From: Pseudomonadota bacterium
Lineage (GTDB): Bacteria; Pseudomonadota; Alphaproteobacteria; Rhizobiales; Xanthobacteraceae
NCBI GenBank assembly: GCA_963205465.1
Contig: CAUJKG010000186.1
Coordinates: 1-5,377 of the forward strand
Length of the DNA: 5,377 nucleotides
Direction: 5' to 3'
The notes under the pieces: generated by a model
Seen by the model: the letters and a program-made list of their open reading frames with translations, nothing else
What the model was told of the DNA's origin: nothing
The model's database searches: none
Part shown: piece after piece, positions 1-4,823 of the stretch
Numbering within the stretch: the stretch's first letter is position 1
Layout: every line of letters begins with the position of its first letter
Made by a program: the position numbers and the translations under genes

Positions 1-573
1 GATGCCGAGCACGCCCTGATACGGGTTGTTATAGGACTGCCCCGGACCGAACACACTGAACATGCGCAGCGACGTCACTGAGAAGTCGAAGCCGAGGTCC
101 GGACGCTCGGCGGTCGAGTGCACGTAGCGCTCGGCGGCGAATTTGGTGATGCCGTAATAAGAGTCCGGCACGCACGGCTCGCTCTCCGGCGTCGGTACAA
201 CTTTGCAGTCGCCATAGAGCGTCATCGAGCTTGCATAGAGCAGACGTGGCACCTTGTGCTTCACGCAGAGCTTCAGCATCTGCACGGTGCCTTCGGTGTT
301 CGTGCGCAGATCCGCGACCGGATCGGAGAAAGCCTTGATGATCGAGACCTGACCCGCGATATGACAGACGGCATCGATGCCAGCGGCAAAGATCGGCTCG
401 ACTTCCTCGGGGCGGGTTACGTCTCCGCGTGTGTATTTCGCGGCAGGAGGAACCAGCGAAGGATCGCCATTCGACTCGTTGTCGACGACGAAAACCTCAT
501 GCCCGTCGGCAAGCAACCGCTTCGTCAGATGGATGCCGATGAAGCCGGCGCCGCCCGTGACCAAAACTTTCAT
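1..573 (-). CDS. NAD-dependent epimerase/dehydratase (extended SDR), 3' end beyond window
   Basis: The visible 191 N-terminal residues are a nucleotide-sugar epimerase/dehydratase of the extended short-chain dehydrogenase family. A Rossmann GGAGFIG motif lies at residues 7-13, followed by an acidic residue (Asp31) at the end of strand 2, as expected for NAD binding. The active site shows ASSMTLYG (114-121, Ser116 in the GalE catalytic-serine position) and Tyr140-x3-Lys144. The start is the ATG at 573, with a GGAGG Shine-Dalgarno at 585-581 and 7-nt spacing. The C-terminal substrate-binding part is missing because the gene runs off the left edge. It lies 36 bp downstream of the CDP-paratose-epimerase-like gene on the same strand, so the two are probably co-transcribed. 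The family spans UDP-glucose 4-epimerases, dehydratases and reductases. The substrate cannot be read from this half, so no specific activity is assigned. The protein should be cytosolic; no signal peptide or membrane segment is seen. Confidence 0.9.
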   Translation of the reverse strand, partial: MKVLVTGGAGFIGIHLTKRLLADGHEVFVVDNESNGDPSLVPPAAKYTRGDVTRPEEVEPIFAAGIDAVCHIAGQVSIIKAFSDPVADLRTNTEGTVQMLKLCVKHKVPRLLYASSMTLYGDCKVVPTPESEPCVPDSYYGITKFAAERYVHSTAERPDLGFDFSVTSLRMFSVFGPGQSYNNPYQGVLGI

Positions 574-580
574 GCGTCCG

Positions 581-585
581 CCTCC
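581..585 (-). promoter_or_regulatory. Shine-Dalgarno site of the left-edge SDR gene
   Basis: GGAGG on the minus strand lies 7 nt before the ATG at 573. It fixes the start of the downstream epimerase/dehydratase and shows that this gene is translated independently within the likely two-gene operon. Confidence 0.7.
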
Positions 586-609
586 AGCGGCCTTATATTT
601 CTTTTAAAA

Positions 610-1632
610 CTAGAACGCGTCGCGGTTGCGTTCGACCCATTCGATAAGTTTGCCGACGCCCTGCTTGGCGTCGATCGACGGCTTCCAGCCCAGCGTCTGG
701 TCGAGCTTGCGCACGTCGCTGACATAGACCTCCTGATCGCCCGGCCGCCACTTGTCGAACTTCAGCGGAATTTTCCGCTTGTAGTGCTTTTCCAGCATGT
801 CGATCAGTTCCAGCAGCGAAAGCGTCTGCTCGGTGCCGCCGCCGATATTGAACGCCTGCCCGCGGATGTCGTCCGGCGAGCGGATCGCAGCTTCGTAGGC
901 GCGCACGAGATCGTCGACATGCAGCACGTCGCGCACTTGCTTGCCGTCGCCGTAGATCGTGATGTTCTTCTCAAGCAGCGTGGCGATTGCGAACCAGGCA
1001 ACCCAACCCTGATCCTCGACGCCGAACTGCCGCGGACCGTAAATGCAGGACTGGCGAAAGGACGCTGCGGGGATTCCGTAGATACGCGCGAAGTCGAGCA
1101 CATACTGATCCGCAGCACCCTTCGAGCAGCCATAAGGCGACAGGAAATCGAGCGGCTCGCTCTCAGGAATTCCCTGCGGGCGGTTCGTATAAGCGTAGCG
1201 GCTGCCGCGCAGTTCGGAAGTCGCGCCAGTGATCTTGCCGTACACTTTGTTGGTCGAGGCGAAGAGGAATGCGGCGTCCGGCCGGAAACGCCGGACGGCG
1301 TCGAGGAGATTGAACGTGCCGAGCGCATTGACCTCGAAGTCCGCGCGCGGATCTGTCACCGAGGTGGTGACAGCAACCTGCGCGGCCAGATGAATCACGG
1401 CGTCAGGCTTGGTCTCGGTAACCACCTTGTTGACGGACGCGGTATCGCGCACGTCCACCTTGGCGAAGGCGAATTCGGTCTCGCCCCGCAGCCATTCGAG
1501 ATTGCTCTCGGTGCCCACGCGCGAAAGGTTGTCGAGCACGGTCACCTGCCAGTTCCGCTGGCCGAAATAGCGCGCCGCGTTGCAGCCGACGAAGCCAGCG
1601 CCCCCGGTGATCAGAACGTGCTTGGTGCTCAT
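610..1632 (-). CDS. CDP-paratose 2-epimerase-like NAD-dependent sugar epimerase (extended SDR)
   Basis: This 340-residue protein is complete. It opens with a Rossmann GGAGFVG motif (residues 10-16) and Asp34 for NAD binding. It has HLAAQ (81-85), STNKVYG (126-132, Thr127 in the catalytic Ser/Thr position) and a Tyr167-x3-Lys171 dyad inside SPYGCSKG. The STNKVYG motif, the YGCSKGAADQYV stretch and the later QSCIYGPRQFG...DQGW stretch are typical of the RfbE/Tyv group, which inverts C2 of CDP-paratose to give CDP-tyvelose. The usual CDP-sugar partners (RfbF, RfbG, RfbH, RfbS) are not in the window, so the true substrate may be another nucleotide sugar. The reading frame is open further upstream, but the ATG at 1632 is preferred: it has GGAAGG 4 nt upstream and puts the Rossmann motif at the normal distance from the N-terminus. 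The stop is TAG at 612-610. The gene is divergent from the methyltransferase across 46 bp and is followed by a second SDR gene. Confidence 0.88.
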   Translation of the reverse strand: MSTKHVLITGGAGFVGCNAARYFGQRNWQVTVLDNLSRVGTESNLEWLRGETEFAFAKVDVRDTASVNKVVTETKPDAVIHLAAQVAVTTSVTDPRADFEVNALGTFNLLDAVRRFRPDAAFLFASTNKVYGKITGATSELRGSRYAYTNRPQGIPESEPLDFLSPYGCSKGAADQYVLDFARIYGIPAASFRQSCIYGPRQFGVEDQGWVAWFAIATLLEKNITIYGDGKQVRDVLHVDDLVRAYEAAIRSPDDIRGQAFNIGGGTEQTLSLLELIDMLEKHYKRKIPLKFDKWRPGDQEVYVSDVRKLDQTLGWKPSIDAKQGVGKLIEWVERNRDAF

Positions 1633-1636
1633 GAAG

Positions 1637-1642
1637 CCTTCC
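1637..1642 (-). promoter_or_regulatory. Shine-Dalgarno site that sets the epimerase start
   Basis: GGAAGG on the minus strand ends 4 nt before the ATG at 1632. The frame stays open another 56 codons upstream into the opposite-strand methyltransferase gene, so this site is the main reason for choosing 1632. The spacing is rather short. Confidence 0.55.
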
Positions 1643-1678
1643 GTTGAGTTGGGGTGCAGGTATATGCGAAATAGCTGA

Positions 1679-2425
1679 ATGGCCGATAGCGAATATATTC
1701 GCCGTTTGCGAACGGCATATCTCGACCTGATGCGGGACAGCCTGACCGGGCGCCTGAACGAAGACCCGCCTTTGGCGTCGTCAAACGCGGGCGAATACAA
1801 GGCCGGCTATCGCGAGCAAGGGTGGGACTGGCCATCAAAAGCCCCTTCCATGATCGGCACGCTGCGCATGCAGAACGTGCGTAGCGAGTGTGAGCGCGTG
1901 ATCGCCGAAAACGTCCCGGGCGATTTCGTCGAAACAGGCGTCTGGCGCGGGGGTGCCGCGATCATGATGCGCGCCGTGCTTGCCGCCTATGGCGTCACGG
2001 ACCGCCGCGTCTTCGCCGCCGACTCGTTCGCGGGCTTCCCTGCGCAGTCCGAGGCCGACAGCAATTTCACCGTGGGTGGCGTCCCTGATTTCGCGGTCTC
2101 GCTCGACGAGGTGAAAGCCTACTTTGCGCGCTATGGTCTCCTCGACGAGCAGGTCGTTTTCCTCAAAGGACTGTTTGGCGACACCCTGCCCGGGGCGCCC
2201 ATCGAGCGGATTGCAGTGCTTCGCCTCGACGGCGACCTTTATGAAAGCACGCGCGATGGGCTTGTGCTCTATTCGAAGCTCTCGCCCGGCGGCGCGCTGA
2301 TCGCCGACGATTACTTTCTCTTCGACGGGCAGCGCCGAGCGATAGACGAATTCAGGGATGCGCGAGGCATCGCTGACCCGATCATGCGGATCGATCATTT
2401 TGGCGGCTACTGGATCAAGCGTTAG
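1679..2425 (+). CDS. TylF/MycF-family SAM-dependent O-methyltransferase
   Basis: This 248-residue protein belongs to the macrocin O-methyltransferase (TylF/MycF) family, class I SAM- and metal-dependent enzymes that methylate sugar hydroxyls. The visible signatures, in order, are an N-terminal YLDLMRDSLTG helix (14-24), the SAM-binding GDFVETGVWRGGA motif (81-93), ADSFAGFP (114-121), LRLDGDLYEST (181-191) and IADDYF (208-213). Asp184/Asp186 and Asp210-Asp211 sit where the family places its metal-binding and catalytic acidic residues. Length is normal for the family. An in-frame TGA directly abuts the ATG at 1679, so no longer start is possible. No Shine-Dalgarno is visible; the next in-frame ATG (Met18) would cut the conserved N-terminal helix and has none either. 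It is the only plus-strand protein gene, divergent from the sugar epimerase and convergent with uxs. A role in O-methylating a sugar of a surface glycan or secondary metabolite is inferred from context; the acceptor is unknown. Confidence 0.88.
   Translation: MADSEYIRRLRTAYLDLMRDSLTGRLNEDPPLASSNAGEYKAGYREQGWDWPSKAPSMIGTLRMQNVRSECERVIAENVPGDFVETGVWRGGAAIMMRAVLAAYGVTDRRVFAADSFAGFPAQSEADSNFTVGGVPDFAVSLDEVKAYFARYGLLDEQVVFLKGLFGDTLPGAPIERIAVLRLDGDLYESTRDGLVLYSKLSPGGALIADDYFLFDGQRRAIDEFRDARGIADPIMRIDHFGGYWIKR
1689..1716. repeat. Two abutting perfect palindromes at the divergent junction
   Basis: Positions 1689-1702 read GCGAATATATTCGC, a perfect 14-bp palindrome. Positions 1701-1716 read GCCGTTTGCGAACGGC, a 6-bp perfect inverted repeat around a 4-nt centre, sharing two bases with the first. 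They occupy codons 4-13 of the methyltransferase gene and lie 57-84 bp upstream of the divergent epimerase start. They could be an operator or an mRNA structure near the methyltransferase start, or a coincidence of coding sequence. The sequence facts are certain; any function is inference. Confidence 0.4.
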
Positions 2426-3411
2426 ACCGGAGAAACCGGCACCTTGTTTGCGGAGAGTGCCGCCTCGAAATACGCGATGGTCCGTTGCAGACCCTGCTTC
2501 AGCGGCGTTACCGGATGCCAGTCGAGTTGTTCGTTCGCGCGGCTGATGTCGGGGCGGCGCTGCCGCGGATCGTCTACCGGCACCGGGTGGAATGCGAGCT
2601 TCGAAGACGATCCCGTCATCGAAATCACGATATCGGCGAGTTCGCGCACCGTGATCTCGTGCGGGTTGCCCAGATTGAGCGGACCCGTCACGGAGTCCGG
2701 CGAGTCCATGAATTTCACCAGACCCGTTACGAGGTCATCGACGTAGCAAAACGAACGCGTGCGGCTGCCGTCGCCATAGATGGTGATGTCGCGGTTCTGC
2801 AGCGCCTGCACGATGAAATTGGAAACGACGCGCCCGTCGTTCGGGTGCATGCGCGGACCATAGGTGTTGAAGATGCGAACGACCTTCGTGCTGAGTTTGT
2901 GCTGTCTGCGATAGTCGAAGAACAGGGTTTCCGCGACCCGTTTGCCTTCGTCGTAGCAGGCGCGCGGGCCGATGGGATTTACGTTGCCCCAGTATTCCTC
3001 GACCTGCGGATGGATTTCCGGGTCCCCGTAGATCTCCGAGGTGGATGCCTGCAGCACCGGCGCGCGCAGCCGCTTCGCGAGCCCGAGTACGTTCAGCGCG
3101 CCGAGCATACTGGTCTTGGCCGTCTTTATCGGATCGTGCTGGTAATGCACCGGAGAAGCCGGGCACGCCAGATTGTAAATCTGGTCTGCTTCGACATAAA
3201 CCGGATTGCAGATATCGTGGCGGATGATCTCGAACTCGGCGTAGTCATTCAGATGCGCGACGTTCTGGCGATCGCCGGTGAAGAAATTGTCGAGGCACAA
3301 TACGGTGTCCCCGCGCTTCAGCAGAAGCTCGCAGAGATGAGAACCGATAAAGCCAGCACCTCCCGTTACCAGAACGCGCCGCTTCTTTAGATGAGCCGCC
3401 GGCTCTTTCAT
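2422..3411 (-). CDS. uxs: UDP-glucuronate decarboxylase (UDP-xylose synthase)
   Basis: This 329-residue enzyme should convert UDP-glucuronate to UDP-xylose and CO2 using bound NAD+. It has a Rossmann GGAGFIG motif (residues 17-23) with Asp41, and the UXS-specific LACPASPVHYQHDP block (81-94). The active-site stretch ASTSEIYGDP (122-131) supplies Thr124, Ser125 and Glu126, and Tyr153-x3-Lys157 lies within GPRACYDEGKR. These match the Thr/Ser/Glu plus Tyr/Lys set of characterised UDP-xylose synthases; Glu126 separates it from dTDP-glucose 4,6-dehydratases, which use an Asp-Glu pair. ITIYGDGSRTRSFCYVDD near the C-terminus supplies the conserved Arg region. No membrane anchor is seen, so it should be cytosolic, unlike Golgi UXS of eukaryotes. 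The ATG at 3411 is chosen because AAGGG lies 8 nt upstream and the Rossmann motif is normally placed; the frame is open further upstream but that extension looks non-coding. Its TAA shares bases with the stop of the convergent methyltransferase. Confidence 0.95.
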   Translation of the reverse strand: MKEPAAHLKKRRVLVTGGAGFIGSHLCELLLKRGDTVLCLDNFFTGDRQNVAHLNDYAEFEIIRHDICNPVYVEADQIYNLACPASPVHYQHDPIKTAKTSMLGALNVLGLAKRLRAPVLQASTSEIYGDPEIHPQVEEYWGNVNPIGPRACYDEGKRVAETLFFDYRRQHKLSTKVVRIFNTYGPRMHPNDGRVVSNFIVQALQNRDITIYGDGSRTRSFCYVDDLVTGLVKFMDSPDSVTGPLNLGNPHEITVRELADIVISMTGSSSKLAFHPVPVDDPRQRRPDISRANEQLDWHPVTPLKQGLQRTIAYFEAALSANKVPVSPV

Positions 3412-3419
3412 CGTTATTA

Positions 3420-3424
3420 CCCTT
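3420..3424 (-). promoter_or_regulatory. Shine-Dalgarno site that sets the uxs start
   Basis: AAGGG on the minus strand lies 8 nt before the ATG at 3411. The frame is open for 48 more codons upstream, so this site supports the short form that begins MKEPAAH. A second purine-rich GGAAGG lies about 20 nt upstream and is too far away to serve this start. Confidence 0.6.
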
Positions 3425-3619
3425 GTAAAGCCTTCCGGCCGCGTTCCTTTGGCAAATGCTACGGCCGCTTTGACGCCCGTGATGCGCCTTCCGAACTGAA
3501 TGCGGTGTGAATTTCGAGTGCTCCGGGCGCGTGTTTGCGCAGGTCCGCAACACATTTCAGTGATCGCTTACGCGCAGCCCGAGCCGTCAAAGGATCACGC
3601 TCGCCCCATACTACTACCT

Positions 3620-3651
3620 GGCTAAACCCCTTTAGCCGCACTCATTATGAG
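3620..3651. repeat. Paired inverted repeats upstream of uxs
   Basis: Positions 3620-3637 form a perfect 7-bp inverted repeat with a 4-nt centre (GGCTAAA, CCCC, TTTAGCC). Three bases further, 3641-3651 form a 5-bp palindrome with one central base (CTCAT, T, ATGAG). They lie about 210 bp upstream of the uxs start. No T-run follows on either strand, so a protein-binding operator or an RNA hairpin is more likely than an intrinsic terminator. Function is inference. Confidence 0.4.
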
Positions 3652-3854
3652 CGAAATCCCGAATTTGGATAGAGTGTTTGATGATCGGCGTTGTATACGC
3701 CAGTTCCGTCCGGCCCCGGGTTTTCAGGATGGAACGAGGCCGAAAGGATCATCGCTAAGTCGAAAAGCGATCACTGCCGCGGAGAATATTCCGCTTCGAC
3801 GGCTGGGGATCCCATATCGAGCGTGACGGGTGGCGGGCGAAGCCTGTCCGGTTT

Positions 3855-3877
3855 ACCGAAAAGCTGCTTTTTTCGGT
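3855..3877 (-). terminator. Possible weak terminator hairpin downstream of tRNA-Lys
   Basis: An 8-bp perfect inverted repeat (ACCGAAAA at 3855-3862, TTTTCGGT at 3870-3877) encloses a 7-nt loop, about 35 nt past the tRNA 3' end. The stem is AT-rich and no T-run follows it on the minus strand, so it is not a classical intrinsic terminator. It may instead be a processing or pausing structure. Confidence 0.25.
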
Positions 3878-3884
3878 TCCGCCG

Positions 3885-3915
3885 ACCAATTCATTGATTT
3901 TTCGATTGAATTGGT
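3885..3915. repeat. 9-bp perfect inverted repeat including the tRNA CCA end
   Basis: ACCAATTCA at 3885-3893 is exactly inverted as TGAATTGGT at 3907-3915, with a 13-nt spacer. The right arm contains the discriminator base and encoded CCA of tRNA-Lys. The hairpin could form in the 3' trailer of the precursor and compete with or guide 3' maturation, or the repeat could be a DNA site at the tRNA end. There is no direct evidence for either. Confidence 0.4.
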
Positions 3916-3986
3916 GAGCCCGGATGGGATCGAACCATCGACACCCTGATTAAAAGTCAGGTGCTCTACCACTGAGCTACGGGCCC
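3912..3986 (-). tRNA. tRNA-Lys (anticodon UUU)
   Basis: The minus strand folds as a 75-nt cloverleaf with encoded CCA. The acceptor stem GGGCCCG pairs with CGGGCTC, with one G-T pair at the second position. The D arm is GCTC/GAGC with a 7-nt loop containing GG. The anticodon arm CCTGA/TCAGG has loop CTTTTAA, giving anticodon TTT (3954-3952). The variable loop is 5 nt, and the T arm GATGG/CCATC has loop TTCGATC. The discriminator is A, followed by CCA at 3914-3912. It decodes AAA/AAG lysine codons. It lies 57 bp downstream of hmuV on the same strand, with its own possible promoter in the gap. Confidence 0.97.
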
Positions 3987-3997
3987 GCCGGGCGGGA

Positions 3998-4026
3998 CTG
4001 GTACGGACCGAGGCCACGCACGTCAA
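3998..4026 (-). promoter_or_regulatory. Candidate promoter of tRNA-Lys
   Basis: On the minus strand a TTGACG -35 hexamer (4026-4021) is followed 17 nt later by TACCAG (4003-3998) as a poor -10 box, 11 nt before the mature tRNA 5' end. The -35 box matches the consensus at five of six bases and the spacing is ideal; the -10 box matches TATAAT at only three of six. Position between hmuV and the tRNA supports it. Confidence 0.4.
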
Positions 4027-4043
4027 GGCGCGGAGCCGCCGTT

Positions 4044-4823
4044 CTACGAAATGACCGTCTGTGGCAACAGAAAAGGCCCGTCCGGGACGCCACGGACGCG
4101 CGCCGCGACCCCATAAAGCGCCTGAATAAGACCATCGGTCACGACTTCCACCGGCGGACCCGACGCGATAACGCGCCCATCCCGCATGGCCACGATTTCG
4201 TCGGCCGCCATCGCAGCAAGGTTGATGTCGTGCAGGATCGCGAGCACCCCGCCGCCCGCGTCGGCATGCTGACGCGCGATTCGCAGCGTCGCGAGCTGGT
4301 GCGGTAGATCCAGCGCGGAGGTCGGCTCGTCGAGCAGAAGATAGCCCTTCCCCCCGTTCGCCCAGAGCTGCACCAGCACGCGCGCGAGCTGCACGCGCTG
4401 CCGTTCGCCGCCCGAAAGCGTTTCGTAAACCCGCTCGCTGAAATGCAGCAGATCGACGGCCTTGAGCGCACGCGCGATCAGCTTGCCGCCTTCGGCACGG
4501 GAAAAGTATTGCGGCAATCCGAGGGCGACGATCTCGCGCGAGAGAAACGGAAACGCCACGACGACGGATTGCGGAAGCACTGCGCGCTTCCTGGCGAGCG
4601 AAACGGCATCCCAACTTTGCAGGTCGGTCCCATCAAGCATGACCGAACCGGCGAAGCCGGCGCGCTGCTCGCCGGCCAGCACCTTGAGCAAGGTCGACTT
4701 GCCCGCGCCGTTAGGCCCGACAATCGCAACGACTTTACCCGGCGCGACTTCTACCGAAGCGGAATCGAGAATGGCCTTCGATCCGATAAAAAAAGAAATG
4801 TCCCGCGCGGCATACATCGTCAT
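4044..4823 (-). CDS. hmuV: Haem ABC transporter ATP-binding protein HmuV
   Basis: This 259-residue ATPase should power inner-membrane import of haem (or a related iron chelate) with the HmuU permease. All ABC motifs are intact: Walker A GPNGAGKST (residues 36-44), Q-loop Gln85, signature LSGGE (136-140), Walker B YLLLDEP (161-167), D-loop SALD (169-172) and switch His198 in ILHD. Length and sequence match the HmuV/FecE group. Two starts are possible. The ATG at 4823 overlaps the hmuU stop as ATGA, which suggests translational coupling, but the GGGAG upstream (4829-4825) is only 1 nt from it. The same GGGAG is 7 nt from the ATG at 4817, giving a protein two residues shorter. The stop is TAG at 4046-4044. 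It forms an operon with hmuU; iron regulation (Irr, RirA or Fur) is typical for the family, but the operon promoter lies outside the window. Haem specificity over siderophore is likely but not proven. Confidence 0.92.
   Translation of the reverse strand: MTMYAARDISFFIGSKAILDSASVEVAPGKVVAIVGPNGAGKSTLLKVLAGEQRAGFAGSVMLDGTDLQSWDAVSLARKRAVLPQSVVVAFPFLSREIVALGLPQYFSRAEGGKLIARALKAVDLLHFSERVYETLSGGERQRVQLARVLVQLWANGGKGYLLLDEPTSALDLPHQLATLRIARQHADAGGGVLAILHDINLAAMAADEIVAMRDGRVIASGPPVEVVTDGLIQALYGVAARVRGVPDGPFLLPQTVIS

Larger units (their letters stand above)
3412..3911. other. 500-bp gene-free stretch between tRNA-Lys and uxs
   Basis: No frame here gives a protein with recognisable motifs. The short open frames lack good start signals or are extensions or shadows of neighbours. 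The stretch should hold the uxs promoter and leader and the 3' processing or termination region of the tRNA. A TTGACG hexamer lies on the minus strand at 3590-3585, but I see no matching -10 box at 16-18 nt. Several inverted repeats are present, listed separately. An imperfect one lies at 3531-3539 and 3546-3553 (GTGTTTGCG / CGCAACAC, one extra T). Confidence 0.6.

Noticed and set aside
118..1647. A 509-codon open frame on the plus strand across both left-hand SDR genes
   Set aside because: It is antisense to two genes with full family motifs, its protein shows no recognisable domain, and GC-rich codon bias commonly leaves such frames open.
1835..2398. A 187-codon minus-strand open frame opposite the methyltransferase
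   Set aside because: It is antisense to a complete TylF-family gene and shows no domain of its own.
2485..3390. A 301-codon plus-strand open frame opposite uxs
   Set aside because: The opposite strand encodes an intact UDP-xylose synthase; this frame is an antisense shadow with an Arg/Val-rich, motif-free product.
3681..3758. A 25-codon ATG frame, and an overlapping 68-codon TTG frame (3691-3897), in the plus strand between uxs and the tRNA
   Set aside because: Start signals are weak, there are no motifs, and the longer one ends inside the tRNA trailer. There is not enough support to call a gene.
3912..3986. Possible phage or island attachment site in the tRNA
   Set aside because: No second copy of the tRNA 3' end and no integrase is visible in the window, so an att site cannot be annotated.
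3984..3996. CCCGCC-G-GGCGGG inverted repeat overlapping the tRNA 5' end, as a possible hmuV terminator
   Set aside because: The loop is a single base, there is no T-run, and it overlaps the mature tRNA, so it is more likely a by-product of GC-rich sequence.
3853..4614. A 253-codon minus-strand frame through hmuV and the tRNA
   Set aside because: It reads hmuV out of frame and then translates the tRNA gene itself, a known annotation artefact.
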